NCBI RefSeq assembly: GCF_001741865.1
Contig: NZ_CP017147.1
Coordinates: 4,951,001 to 5,015,000, forward strand
Direction of reading: 5' to 3'
Length of the DNA stretch: 64,000 bases
Source of the DNA: Bosea vaviloviae
Lineage (GTDB): Bacteria; Pseudomonadota; Alphaproteobacteria; Rhizobiales; Beijerinckiaceae
Made by a program: the position numbers and the translations under genes. The notes beneath the pieces were generated by a model. The model saw nothing but the letters and a program-made list of their open reading frames with translations, was not told the origin of the DNA and ran no database searches. Of this stretch, positions 51,968 to 63,654 are shown in pieces. Within the stretch, counting starts at the first letter, position 1. The number at the start of each line of letters is the position of its first letter.

Positions 51968-52486
51968 ATGCCCCTCTACTTCGCCTATGGCGCCAATATG
52001 GATATCGCCGCGATGGCGACGCGCTGCCCGCGCTCGAAGCCGCTCGGGCTCGCGCGCCTGCCGCGCCATCGCTTCATCGTGACGCGCGACGGCTACGCCT
52101 CCGCCGTCCGTGATCCGCGTGAGGAGGTCCACGGCGTGCTCTGGGATTGCGCGCTCAGCGATGTCCGCACCCTCGACAAGTTCGAGGATATCGCCAGCGG
52201 GCTTTATGTGAAGATCAACCAGCCGGTGATCGTGCCGGGCGGAGCCAAGCGCGCGCTGGTCTATATCGGGCGCGCCAGTGAGGTCGGCCGGCCCAAACCA
52301 GGCTATCTCGAAGACGTCATCGCCAGCGCAAAACACTGGGCGTTGCCAGAGGCTTACCTCGCCGCGATGAATCGTTTCCTGAGCAAGCCGAATCTGGATG
52401 TGAAGACGTTGAATCAGGATGTGAGCGCAGAGCTTCCACCTGGGCCGGTCCCCGGCGTGCGGCCGCGGGCACTCGCGCCGAAGTGA
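51968..52486 (+). CDS. Gamma-glutamylcyclotransferase-like protein
   Basis: 172 residues with the GGCT/AIG2 fold. It begins with the family signature MPLYFAYGANMD (the phosphate-loop-like YGxN) and continues with GYASAVRDPREEVHGVLWD; LDKFEDIASGLYVK follows, whose acidic residue is at the catalytic position of the family. Family members release 5-oxoproline from gamma-glutamyl amines or peptides, but bacterial relatives are mostly untested. The ribosome site is weak, and the upstream repeats separate it from isovaleryl-CoA dehydrogenase. Confidence 0.85.
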   Translation: MPLYFAYGANMDIAAMATRCPRSKPLGLARLPRHRFIVTRDGYASAVRDPREEVHGVLWDCALSDVRTLDKFEDIASGLYVKINQPVIVPGGAKRALVYIGRASEVGRPKPGYLEDVIASAKHWALPEAYLAAMNRFLSKPNLDVKTLNQDVSAELPPGPVPGVRPRALAPK

Positions 52487-52495
52487 CGGGCTGTC

Positions 52496-52700
52496 CTTCT
52501 CCCGCCCATGTCGGATATATCCGACATGGGCATCAAATCTTTCAAGATCGGGCAAGCCCGATCTTGATGGGGAGAAGGTGGCACGGCGAAGCCGTGACGG
52601 ATGAGGGCAGAGCCGCAACGAAAACAAGAAAAGGGCCGCTTACGCGACCCTTCCCTCATCCGTCTGCTGCGCAGACACCTTCTCCCCCAAGGGGAGAAGG
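52496..52700. repeat. Nested palindromes with CTTCTCCC/GGGAGAAGG arms
   Basis: It contains a 26-base perfect palindrome (52505-52530, half-site CCCATGTCGGATA), a second stem TCAAGATCGGGC/GCCCGATCTTGA (52542-52567), outer CTTCTCCC/GGGGAGAAGG arms, and a further CCTTCTCCCC/GGGGAGAAGG hairpin at about 52677-52700. It lies between convergent genes. Confidence 0.8.
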
Positions 52701-52703
52701 ATT

Positions 52704-54500
<1,797 letters not shown>

Positions 54501-54897
54501 CGATTCATTCGGCGCCGCGACGGCAGCCGACTCCAATTCAAGCGAAGCCCGGGCAACGCCTCGGTCTTCTGAAAACGCGATGGGATTGCTGGCTCAGGCC
54601 GCCCTGGATCAGGCGGGCCGCGCGGTCGTCCGACTTAACGGGACGACGGCATTCGGGGAGCGGCGATGACGATGAAACTCATTCAGCCCTCCCTTTCCGA
54701 TGTTGGAGCCAAGAGGTGCACGATAAACGGGCAGGCACGAATCGCGCAAGTCGCAATTTTCGCATGGGGCGCTTGCGCAAAGCGCCGGGCGAGCCAGCTT
54801 CACGCTTCGCTGGAGCATTTTCGAGCGAAGTGGGCACCGGTTCGCGTGAAGAAAATGCGATAAAACAAGGAGATAGAGCAGGATCGCCGCGGCAAGA
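54501..54897. other. Gene-free stretch with a palindromic repeat
   Basis: About 400 bases. A GAGCATTTTCGAGCGAAGT repeat occupies 54812-54882. A plus-strand frame at 54666-54863 exists but runs into the repeat and has no family resemblance, so I do not call it. Confidence 0.55.
54812..54882. repeat. Dispersed palindromic repeat, GAGCATTTTCGAGCG type
   Basis: Shares GAGCATTTTCGAGCGAAGTG, ACCGGTTCGCGTGAAG and AAAATGCGATAAAACA with the copies at 32367 and 56013, but lacks their terminal stem. Confidence 0.8.
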
Positions 54898-55239
54898 TCA
54901 CTTGCGACAGGAGAAGGGCAGGAAGGTGCTCGCCGTTCCCGCATTCATCGCCAGGATGACCATGATGTTCGCGAGCTCGAGCTCCTCAGCCGATTTCGGG
55001 CAGACATTGGCTTGCGCCATGCAGCCCGATGCGAGGAAGGCTTCATGGTTGTCGAGGAACTCCCGCCCCAGGCCCTGCGTGCCCCGGCGCGTCAGGGCCT
55101 CGGACCAGGCCTTCTTGTAACGGGCGCATTTCACCTCGGACCAGCTTTGAGACTGGCTGTCCTGCGCGAGGGCAAATGTGGCCCCGCTCGCGATCGAAGC
55201 GGCCAGCAGGGCTAGGATCAGCTTGGTTCGACGAAACAT
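54898..55239 (-). CDS. Small exported Cys-containing hypothetical protein
   Basis: 113 residues from ATG 55239 with GAGAGTGAG upstream. The signal peptide ends near FALAQDS (about 26). The mature part is helical and carries four Cys (VKCARYKKAW, ASGCMAQANVCPKSAEE, FLPFSCRK), suited to two disulfides in the periplasm. The pattern Cys-x-x-Tyr...Cys...Cys resembles small periplasmic helical proteins of this order, but I cannot name the family. It is convergent to nothing close; the rhodanese cluster lies upstream on the same strand. Confidence 0.75.
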   Translation of the reverse strand: MFRRTKLILALLAASIASGATFALAQDSQSQSWSEVKCARYKKAWSEALTRRGTQGLGREFLDNHEAFLASGCMAQANVCPKSAEELELANIMVILAMNAGTASTFLPFSCRK

Positions 55240-55281
55240 CTCACTCTCGGTTCATGCGACCCAGGCGCGGTAGAGCGCGCC

Positions 55282-55458
55282 TCACTTCCAGAACAATGCC
55301 AGCAATCTCACCGCGATCACCAGCACGAAGGCCAGGATGATCGTCCCCACCACGCGATGGCGCTTGTCGCGGTCGGGAAATTGCCGCGCCAGGATGCGCC
55401 CGACCGGCTTGCGGAACAGAAAGGCGACGACGAGGAAGACGATCAGGATATGGGACAA
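55282..55458 (-). CDS. 58-residue two-helix membrane protein (short, TTG start)
   Basis: Between the rhodanese stop (55468) and the next gene, one frame with TTG at 55458 and TGA at 55282 reads SHILIVFLVVAFLFRKPVGR, then a basic loop (QFPDRDKRHR) and VVGTIILAFVLVIAVRLLAL. That is a hairpin of two hydrophobic helices with a positive cytoplasmic loop. It has codon usage like real genes and starts nine bases after the rhodanese stop, so coupled translation is likely. No in-frame ATG exists. It may help anchor or couple the rhodanese to the membrane; that is speculative. Confidence 0.6.
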   Translation of the reverse strand: MSHILIVFLVVAFLFRKPVGRILARQFPDRDKRHRVVGTIILAFVLVIAVRLLALFWK

Positions 55459-55467
55459 GTCGGCCGC

Positions 55468-55890
55468 TCAGTTCTTGCCGCCGGCGTCTTTCGACTCCGC
55501 TGCGTCGAAGGGCGCGCCGGCCTTCTTCCAGGCGCCGAAACCGCCGGCGATATGGGCGACCGGCTTCAGCCCCATCTCCTGGGCGGTCAAGGCCGCCAGC
55601 GCCGAGCGCCAGCCCCCGGCACAGAAGAAGACGAAGCGCTTGTCCTGGCTGAAGACCGGCTTGGCATAGGGGCTCTCGGGATCGATCCAGAACTCCAACA
55701 TGCCGCGCGGACAATGGAAGGCCTCGGGCATGCGCCCTTCCCGCTCCAGTTCGCGCGGATCGCGCAGATCGACGAAGACGACATCGTCGCGGCCATGCAG
55801 CGCCCTGGCCTCCTCTACCGAGAGCGTTTCCACAGCTGCCTCGGCCTCAACCAGCAACGCCTTGTAGCCCTTGGTGATGATCTGCGGCAT
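55468..55890 (-). CDS. Rhodanese-domain protein
   Basis: 140 residues from ATG 55890 with GGAGA upstream. A single rhodanese domain (about 20-125) shows VDLRDPRELEREGRMPEAFHCPRG and the active-site loop FFCAGGWRSA, in which Cys90 can carry a persulfide. The C-terminal CH2-like motif is GGFGAWKKAGAPF. It transfers sulfane sulfur in the cytoplasm; the acceptor is unknown. A tiny membrane protein follows nine bases later. Confidence 0.92.
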   Translation of the reverse strand: MPQIITKGYKALLVEAEAAVETLSVEEARALHGRDDVVFVDLRDPRELEREGRMPEAFHCPRGMLEFWIDPESPYAKPVFSQDKRFVFFCAGGWRSALAALTAQEMGLKPVAHIAGGFGAWKKAGAPFDAAESKDAGGKN

Positions 55891-56012
55891 GGCAGGTCTC
55901 CGTTGTCGCGGCACCGTGTCGGCTCGGGGCGTCGCGGTCAATCGTCCTGCCCTGCGCCCTGCCCTGCGAGAGCGATCTTGGCAAGCAGGTCCGCACCGAG
56001 CAGTGTGGGATT

Positions 56013-56116
56013 CTAGAGCATTTTCGAGCGAAGTGGACACCGGTTCGCGTGAAGAAAATGCGATAAAACAAGGAGCTAGAGCGTTTCGCGATTCGGAGAA
56101 ACGCGAAACGCTCTAG
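56013..56116. repeat. Dispersed palindromic repeat, GAGCATTTTCGAGCG type
   Basis: Full-length copy with the terminal stem GAGCGTTTCGCG/CGCGAAACGCTC. It ends nine bases before the DUF599 start, and its last bases form part of that gene's ribosome site (AGGAGATGGA). Confidence 0.8.
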
Positions 56117-56124
56117 GAGATGGA

Positions 56125-56853
56125 ATGATCGGATTCGGCACCTTCGACATCGTCGGCTTCGCCTTCTTCGTGGCATCGTGGATCGGCTATCATTTCGCGG
56201 TGGAGCTCGGCCCGCATGCGGCGAGGAGCCTGAACATGCGGATGAACCTGCGCCGCGCGCGCTGGGTGCGCGAAGCCATGGGCCGCGACAACCGCATCGT
56301 CGACACGCAAGTGATGAACGGGTTGCAGAACGGCACCGCCTTCTTTGCCTCGACTTCGCTGATCGCGATCGGCGGCTCGCTCTCCCTGCTACAATCGACC
56401 GACCGCGTCGTCGCCCTCTTTGCCGACCTGCCCTTCGGCACGCCGACCACCCGCGCCGCCTGGGAGATGAAGGTGATCGGGCTCGCGGTGATCTTCGGCT
56501 ACGCCTTCTTCAAATTCGCCTGGGCCTACCGGCTGTTCAACTACTGCGTCATTCTGATCGGCGCCCTGCCCCCGGCCAAGAGCCATGACGACCGCGACGC
56601 CGCCCGCGCCGTCCATGAAATGACCGAGATGAACATCGCCGCCGGCCGCCATTTCAACCGCGGCCAGCGCGCCTTCTTCTTCGCGCTCGCCTATATGGGC
56701 TGGTTCCTCGGGCCCGCGACCTTCATGATCTTCACGGCCGCGGTCCTGATCGCGATGTATCGCCGCCAGTTCGCCTCGGACGCCGCCCGCGTCTTCAGCT
56801 ATGCCAACGCCCTGATCGACCAGGCCGCAGCGCGCAAGGCTAGTGATGAGTGA
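56125..56853 (+). CDS. DUF599 membrane protein
   Basis: 242 residues with four hydrophobic segments (about 8-25, 70-90, 112-140, 185-215). The DUF599 pattern is visible: MNLRRARWVREAMGRDNRIVDTQVM, then NGTAFFASTSLIAIGG and NIAAGRHFNRGQRAFFFALAYMGWFLGP. The family is widespread in proteobacteria and has no established function. The ribosome site is AGGAGATGGA, partly derived from the upstream repeat. Its last codons overlap the start of the DUF3253 gene, so both are probably co-expressed. Confidence 0.88.
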   Translation: MIGFGTFDIVGFAFFVASWIGYHFAVELGPHAARSLNMRMNLRRARWVREAMGRDNRIVDTQVMNGLQNGTAFFASTSLIAIGGSLSLLQSTDRVVALFADLPFGTPTTRAAWEMKVIGLAVIFGYAFFKFAWAYRLFNYCVILIGALPPAKSHDDRDAARAVHEMTEMNIAAGRHFNRGQRAFFFALAYMGWFLGPATFMIFTAAVLIAMYRRQFASDAARVFSYANALIDQAAARKASDE

Positions 56854-57112
56854 CCCGCTGGACGCCCTCGAAGCGGCAATACTGCGCCTCGTCACTGAGC
56901 GTGGTCCAGGCGGCACGATCAGCCCGACCGACGCCGCTCGCGCCGTCGGCGGCGATCATCCCGATGGCTGGGGGCCGCTGATGCAGCCGGCGCGCAAGAT
57001 CGCGGTCAGGCTGATGAAGGAGGGCCGCCTCGTCATCACCCGCAAGGGCAAGCCGGTGGATCCGGATGATTTTCGCGGGGTGTATCGGCTGTCGCTGCCG
57101 AGCGGCGAGTAG
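56846..57112 (+). CDS. DUF3253 small protein
   Basis: 88 residues; I use ATG 56846 and note a GTG immediately before it. The whole length matches DUF3253 in character: AAILRLVTERGPGGTISPTDAARAVGGD, then WGPLMQPARKIAVRLMKEGRLVITRKGKPVDPDDFRGVYRL, a winged-helix-like arrangement. A nucleic-acid-binding role is possible but untested. The start lies inside the end of DUF599. A tandem heptamer repeat begins at its stop codon. Confidence 0.88.
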   Translation: MSDPLDALEAAILRLVTERGPGGTISPTDAARAVGGDHPDGWGPLMQPARKIAVRLMKEGRLVITRKGKPVDPDDFRGVYRLSLPSGE

Positions 57113-57140
57113 CGAATGGCGAATGGCGAATGGCGAATAG
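57112..57140. repeat. Tandem heptamer GCGAATG, three and a half copies
   Basis: Units at 57112-57118, 57119-57125 and 57126-57132 followed by GCGAATAG. An inverted CTACTCGCCATTCGCCA follows at about 57156-57172, so the stretch can form a stem. Confidence 0.8.
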
Positions 57141-57188
57141 TAGGCGGAGCTCTTATCTACTCGCCATTCGCCACTCCCCATTCACCCG

Positions 57189-57977
57189 TCACGGCCCCGG
57201 AAACAACGCGTCGGTATACCCCGCCAGCCAATAAGCCAGCAGCCCGACCCATTCCTTGAAGCCGTCATCGGCGATGTTCAGGCCGCGCGGCGCCCGGCCA
57301 TAGGGCCTGATGAAATCGGCCGGTTCGTTCTCCGACCAGTAATCGACGGGAAAGGCCTCGACCGCAAAGCCCGCCTTGCGGAACACGCCCATCGCGCGCG
57401 GCATGTGCCAGGCGGAGGTCACCAGCAGCCAGCGCTCGCCGGGCTTGGGCTCGACCAGCCGGCGGGTGAAGACGGCGTTCTCGCGGGTGTTGCGCGACCT
57501 GTCCTCCAGCACGAGCCGCTCCGCTGGCAGGCCGAGCCCCTCGAACAGCAATCGCGCGCCATCGGCTTCGGTCTCGGTGACCGGTGAGACCAGATTGCCG
57601 GCGCCGCCGGCGAAAACGATCTTGGCCTCGGGATGCAGCCGCGCGATCTCGACCGCCTTGGTCATGCGTGCGGCCGCCGAGGTCAGCACCACATCGCCGC
57701 GCGCAACCCCGATGGCGCCGCCCAGCACGACGATGCCGGCGACCGGTCCCTTCGCCGCGTCCTGCTGGGGAAAGCGGTTCTCGAGCGGGCGGATGACGAT
57801 GCGCGGCAACGGGCTGAACGCCATCAATGACAAAGCGAGCAAGGCGAGAACGCCGAGCCAGCGCCCGAACCGGGCGAGGCGCGTGAAGGCCAGCAAAGCA
57901 GCAAGCCCCGCCAGCAGGATCGCCAGATTGACCGGAGAGAAGACGAACCAGACGAGCTTGGAGAGAGTGAAGAACAT
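57189..57977 (-). CDS. YdcF/ElyC-like DUF218 membrane protein
   Basis: 262 residues from ATG 57977 with GGAGG five bases upstream. Two N-terminal helices (about 8-30, 36-55) precede a DUF218 domain: IVVLGGAIGVARGDVVLTSAAARM, IVFAGGAGNLV, EDRSRNTRENAVFTRRLV and LVTSAWHMPRAMGVFRKAGF, with the conserved Glu and His residues. ElyC/SanA relatives act in envelope biogenesis, for instance in recycling the undecaprenyl lipid carrier. The other envelope genes in the window are in line with this. Confidence 0.9.
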   Translation of the reverse strand: MFFTLSKLVWFVFSPVNLAILLAGLAALLAFTRLARFGRWLGVLALLALSLMAFSPLPRIVIRPLENRFPQQDAAKGPVAGIVVLGGAIGVARGDVVLTSAAARMTKAVEIARLHPEAKIVFAGGAGNLVSPVTETEADGARLLFEGLGLPAERLVLEDRSRNTRENAVFTRRLVEPKPGERWLLVTSAWHMPRAMGVFRKAGFAVEAFPVDYWSENEPADFIRPYGRAPRGLNIADDGFKEWVGLLAYWLAGYTDALFPGP

Positions 57978-58008
57978 CGACGGCCTCCGGCACAACTCAG
58001 CCGGATAT

Positions 58009-58122
58009 AGAGCATTGCGCGAAAAAGTGGGTACCGGTTTTTCGCGTGAGCAATGCTCTAAATATTTAGAATCGATCACGTTTTTCGCATTCGGACGGAA
58101 CCGTCCGAATGCGACGTGATCG
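58009..58122. repeat. Dispersed palindromic repeat, GCGAAAAAGTGGG type with CGCATTCGGACGG arm
   Basis: GAGCATTGCGCGAAAAAGTG and ACCGGTTTTTCGCG are followed by GATCACG and the stem CGCATTCGGACGG/CCGTCCGAATGCG. Same two-part design as 37456-37567. Confidence 0.8.
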
Positions 58123-58168
58123 AGGGCCTTCATGCTGACGGCTTGCTAACGCGAAGGGGTCCGCCACC

Positions 58169-58696
58169 TCAGCGGATGATGCGCGGCGGCGCTTGCGGCT
58201 GTCGTGGCGGAGCCTGCGGCAGCGACGCTTCGAGCTCGATCGCGCGGTTGGCGACCTCGCGCAGTTCGCAGCCCGCTTGCCGGCCGAGCTGCCAGCCTTC
58301 CCGCTGCGTCGTTCCGTAGAAGGCGCATTTCTGCGCGACGAAACTCTCCCAAGCGACCTGCAGGGCGACGACCCGGTTGCGCTGGCCTGCGTCGAGCGAG
58401 CGCCCCTTCAAGCGCAGCGCCAGCAGCAGCCGCTCGCGCCAGACCGCCTCCTCCCGGCGTGCACAACCGGCCTCGGCCGCGCGCTGATCGACGCCGGTCG
58501 CACGCACGCAAGCGACCGCAATCATGCCGATGCAGGATGGCGCTGCAGTACGGCCCTCGCGCAGGCAGGTCGCCAATTGCGCCCGGTCGCTCGCGAGCAC
58601 CGTGTTGCCTGCGGGCGGCGGCGAGGGAGCTTGCGCCCAGAGCGGCGTGGCGCTGGCCATCAACAGGAAGAGCGGGAGGGCGTTCAGCGGGATCAT
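58169..58696 (-). CDS. Exported LprI/DUF1311-like protein
   Basis: 175 residues with a signal peptide (cleavage near LWAQA, 21-22). The mature domain has the DUF1311 arrangement of Cys and Trp: SCIGMIAVACVRATG, AAEAGCARREEAVWRERLLLAL, ALQVAWESFVAQKCAFYG and GCELREVANRAIELE. LprI of Mycobacterium belongs to this family and inhibits lysozyme in the envelope. With two GH25 lysozymes in the same region, a protective or regulatory role is conceivable. The Pro/Gln tail (PPRQPQAPP) is unusual. Confidence 0.8.
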   Translation of the reverse strand: MIPLNALPLFLLMASATPLWAQAPSPPPAGNTVLASDRAQLATCLREGRTAAPSCIGMIAVACVRATGVDQRAAEAGCARREEAVWRERLLLALRLKGRSLDAGQRNRVVALQVAWESFVAQKCAFYGTTQREGWQLGRQAGCELREVANRAIELEASLPQAPPRQPQAPPRIIR

Positions 58697-58736
58697 CGGT
58701 TCATCATCCGCGCCGAGACGGCCAGATCAAGGCCGC

Positions 58737-58862
58737 TAGAGCATTGCGCGAAAAAGTGGGAACCGATTTTCGCATTAATCCTGCTCTAACTCCTTGATGA
58801 GAGACGGATTCAGATTTCAGATCGGATCACTTCGTGAATCCATCTGAAATCATCCGACTCTA
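58737..58862. repeat. Dispersed palindromic repeat with long ATTTCAGAT arm
   Basis: GCGCGAAAAAGTGGGAACCG is followed by AGAGACGGATTCAGATTTCA and the inverted ATCTGAAATCATCCGACTCT. About 60 bases of the second half are nearly identical to 62458-62521. Confidence 0.85.
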
Positions 58863-58871
58863 GGCGTCATC

Positions 58872-59492
58872 TCACGAAATCGGCAACGGCAAGGCAGGCT
58901 TGGCGGCCGGGCGCGCGAAGAGGGTCTCGTACCAGCGCTGCAGATGCGGCCGCATTGGGCGCTCGACCGGCATGTTCAGCCAGCGATGCGCGCCGCAACC
59001 GACCGTGATGTCGGCCATGCCGAAACGCTCGCCCGCGAGAAAGCTTCGCGTCGCCAAGTGCCCCTCCAGGATATCCATCTTGACCTCGGTCTTGGCGATG
59101 GAAGCCGCGATCACCTCTGGGTCGGTATGCCCCGGCGCTTTCCGCACCAACCCCCAGAAGGCCGGCGTCATCGAGGGCTGCAATTCAGAGATCATCCAGT
59201 CCATCCAGCGGTCGGCCTCCGTGCGCAGCGCCGGATCCTCCTCCCAAATCCAGCCGGCGCCATAGCGCGCCGCCAGGTAGCGCACGATGCTGTTGGATTC
59301 CCAGATGCAGACATCGCCGTCTTCCAGCACGGGAATCTGAGCGTTGGGGTTCTTGGCGAGAAAGGTCGGCTCGTGCGTACCGCCGAATGCGCCGCCAAGG
59401 TCGATGCGCTCGAAGGTTTGACCAACCTCGCCTGCAGTCCAGACCACCTTCTGCACATTGATGGAGCTGATGCGCCCCCAGATCGTCAGCAT
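58872..59492 (-). CDS. Glutathione S-transferase family protein
   Basis: 206 residues from ATG 59492, where family sequence begins (MLTIWGRISSINVQKVVW). A start 20 codons earlier is possible. The thioredoxin-like N-domain has the Ser/Asn-type active region SSINVQK and the glutathione contacts NAQIPVLEDGD and WESNSIVRYLA. The helical C-domain carries GMADITVGCGAHRW, the N-capping motif. It probably conjugates or reduces small electrophiles. It precedes the propionyl-CoA carboxylase alpha gene stop by about 90 bases, without an obvious functional link. Confidence 0.92.
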   Translation of the reverse strand: MLTIWGRISSINVQKVVWTAGEVGQTFERIDLGGAFGGTHEPTFLAKNPNAQIPVLEDGDVCIWESNSIVRYLAARYGAGWIWEEDPALRTEADRWMDWMISELQPSMTPAFWGLVRKAPGHTDPEVIAASIAKTEVKMDILEGHLATRSFLAGERFGMADITVGCGAHRWLNMPVERPMRPHLQRWYETLFARPAAKPALPLPIS

Positions 59493-59579
59493 AACTACCA
59501 GTCCTGTTCTCGTCTTGCCGGCAACTCTCGGGCCAGCGGCCGCATTTGACAAGGACGGGGGGAAAGCCCGCCCCTCCCC

Positions 59580-61580
<2,001 letters not shown>

Positions 61581-61699
61581 CGATGGCGTCTCCCGGCCGT
61601 CTCACCAAATCATTGGCCGCCGGGGTTTAGTGAACGCCGCAGCCGGCGTCCATTGATGCAAAAGTTCAGCCGCTGGCAAGCGGTTGTGCGCAGATGGGC

Positions 61700-62137
61700 T
61701 CAGCTCGCCAGCAGCATGCGCTCGGCGCCGAGGCCGCGAAGCTTCTCCGAGCCCTTGCGCAGCGCAAAGCCGATCAGGGCTTCGTCGCAGCGTTCCGCCT
61801 CGCGCACGATCTCGAAGGCGATGCGCTGGGCCGTAGCGCTCGGCCCGTCCCCGGCGCTCAGCGTGGTCACCAGCCAATGCGCCTTGTCACGGTCGATGAT
61901 CCCCGTCGGGCGGCTTTCCCAGACGGCGTAGTCGACGGTGAGCGTGACCAGGTAATCGGCGAAAGCCGCGCAGGCCTCAGGCACCGCCCGATCGAGCGCG
62001 ACCAGCACATCGATGATATCGCGTGTCATCACGACATCAGCCAAGATCTCACGCTGAAGCATCTTGACGTCTTCATCGTCGATCACGTGATGATCCATCA
62101 CGCGATCGACGAATTCACGAAGCTCATGACCAATCAT
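61700..62137 (-). CDS. Hypothetical protein
   Basis: 145 residues from ATG 62137 with GAGGA ten bases upstream. It is acidic at the start (EFVDRVMDHHVIDDEDVKML) and mostly helical, with Cys and a KGSEKLRGLGAERML end. No signal peptide, membrane helix or named domain is recognised. The spacing of Asp/Glu near the N-terminus (IDDEDVKMLQREILAD) could form a TerB-like helical metal site, but this is only a resemblance. It lies on the same strand just upstream of pccA. Confidence 0.7.
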   Translation of the reverse strand: MIGHELREFVDRVMDHHVIDDEDVKMLQREILADVVMTRDIIDVLVALDRAVPEACAAFADYLVTLTVDYAVWESRPTGIIDRDKAHWLVTTLSAGDGPSATAQRIAFEIVREAERCDEALIGFALRKGSEKLRGLGAERMLLAS

Positions 62138-62395
62138 TGTTCAATCCTCGTCCGGCTTTGTTTTATGCCGGTATGTTCCTGTTGCAGGAACACCATGGAT
62201 CTCCACCCCCAGCAGGTGGTTAACGTCCAAATCTGAACGATTATTCAGGTTAAACAGAGCTGATGCGACGTGGTTGCGCAGACGTTACGATCAGCGCCGG
62301 CTCACGGACCCGCACGGGCGATGGCATCGGCCGGCAGGCATTCGCCCGTCCGCTCGAACGCGTAGGGCGAGACGGGCAGAAAGCCGTCATTGCCT
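62138..62395. other. Control region upstream of the hypothetical gene
   Basis: About 260 bases with no gene. A GTTCCTG/CAGGAAC small hairpin lies at about 62174-62190. Nothing else is recognised. Confidence 0.4.
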
Positions 62396-62521
62396 AGAGC
62401 AGGATGCGAAAAAGTGGGAACCGGTTTTTCGCATTGATCCTGCTCTCACTCTTAGATGAGAGACGGATTCAGATTTCAGATGGGATCACACAGTGATGCC
62501 ATCTGAAATCATCCGGCTCTC
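62396..62521. repeat. Dispersed palindromic repeat with long ATTTCAGAT arm
   Basis: TAGAGCAGGATGCGAAAAAG and TGGGAACCGG are followed by AGAGACGGATTCAGATTTCA and ATCTGAAATCATCCGGCTCT, matching 58737-58862. Its right half encodes the last 17 residues and the stop codon of the lipase gene on the minus strand. Confidence 0.85.
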
Positions 62522-63560
62522 GCGGGCCGGCCTTGCCCTTCGCCAGTTCCAGGAGCCCTGCCGTCAGCGTGGCCAGCGAGTGCTGCGCAAAGATCGAGCC
62601 GCCATCGATCAGGTTGAAGCGGATATGCCTGATCTGCGGATCGCAGGCCGAAGGAGGATAGACATTGCGCAGCAGCAGGCGCGGATAGGCCAGGATCTCG
62701 CCATGCTCGTAGACGCGCTCGATCTTGAGCCCCCTGGAATTGTCGACACGCTTGTTTGGATCGAGATCGTAATAGCCGGTGACGAAACTCGGATCGAAGG
62801 CGAAGACGCGCCGGACGCGGCCGTCGCGATAGGCCGCCTGCTGCGCCAGCCCGCCGCCGAGCGAGTGGCCGATGGCGACGATTTCGGTGCGGCCCCGGCG
62901 ATAACAAGGATAGCGTTCGACACGGTCGAGGATCGGGCCGACATGGTCCTGCACCTGCTCGTATTGATCGTAGAGCAGCAAAACCCGCGTCAGAGACCGG
63001 AAATTCGAGAGCCAGTCGTCGCGCTGGCCGCGGTCGGTGCCGCGAAAGGCGAGGATCACCTCGCGGCAGAACCGCGATCCTCTGCTGCCATGCGTCCAGA
63101 CCTGCAAGCCCAGCCCGTCGAGAATGCGGCCCCTCGGCGACTCGTCCGAGGCGCAATCGCCCTTGCGCCCGCCGAAGCCGAAATCACGACGCGAGCCCGG
63201 CGCGCCACGGCAGTCATTGATCAGCGTCTCGGCCAGGGCCCAGGGAGCAAGCCAGGGCCGCGCCAATGTCCCGAAGGCCTGGTCGTCGTCGCGCTGCGCG
63301 ACCGCCTCTTTCGACCCGGCCGCCAACGGCTTGGCAACGCCGTAGCGCACGTCGTCATAAGCAGCCAGCGAGAGCAGCGCATAGCCGACAACATAAGGAG
63401 CGACATCTCTGGCCGGCAGCGCATTCGCATCCTCGGCGCCGACACGCACGCGCGCATAGTTCTTGTCCTGGACGATCTCGATCGTCCCGCACGCAGCAAG
63501 GGCGACCGTGAGGATAAACGCCGTCGCCAGCTTCCCGACTCGGACCGTCACTCTCATCAT
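62469..63560 (-). CDS. Class 3 lipase-like lipoprotein
   Basis: 363 residues from ATG 63560. A lipoprotein signal ends LAAC (Cys 24). The alpha/beta-hydrolase part begins near GYALLSLAAYDD and contains VILAFRGTDRGQRDDWLSNF and the nucleophile motif IGHSLGGGLAQQAA (Ser in GHSLG), followed by FAFDPSFVTGYYDLD. This is the class 3 lipase arrangement. It should be anchored in the envelope and hydrolyse lipids or esters. The final 17 residues, about DDFRWHHCVIPSEI, are translated from a dispersed repeat, so the natural C-terminus has been replaced or extended. Confidence 0.85.
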   Translation of the reverse strand: MMRVTVRVGKLATAFILTVALAACGTIEIVQDKNYARVRVGAEDANALPARDVAPYVVGYALLSLAAYDDVRYGVAKPLAAGSKEAVAQRDDDQAFGTLARPWLAPWALAETLINDCRGAPGSRRDFGFGGRKGDCASDESPRGRILDGLGLQVWTHGSRGSRFCREVILAFRGTDRGQRDDWLSNFRSLTRVLLLYDQYEQVQDHVGPILDRVERYPCYRRGRTEIVAIGHSLGGGLAQQAAYRDGRVRRVFAFDPSFVTGYYDLDPNKRVDNSRGLKIERVYEHGEILAYPRLLLRNVYPPSACDPQIRHIRFNLIDGGSIFAQHSLATLTAGLLELAKGKAGPREPDDFRWHHCVIPSEI

Positions 63561-63603
63561 CGCCGCCCCGCCCTCAACCTAACGTAGCGTTACCGCATGC
63601 GCT

Positions 63604-63648
63604 GGCAAGACAGGAGCGGGCAAGACAGAAGCGGGCAAGACAGCAGGG
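63604..63648. repeat. Tandem 15-base repeat, three copies
   Basis: GGCAAGACAGGAGCG, GGCAAGACAGAAGCG and GGCAAGACAGCAGGG in a row, in the short gap between the lipase and HAD genes. Not coding. Confidence 0.85.
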
Positions 63649-63654
63649 GTGAGT

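Noticed and set aside
54666..54863. Possible 65-codon gene on the plus strand
   Set aside because: Its second half is a dispersed repeat and no ribosome site or family similarity supports it.
63604..63648. CRISPR-like short tandem repeats
   Set aside because: The 15-base units are directly adjacent with no unique spacers; it is a simple tandem repeat.
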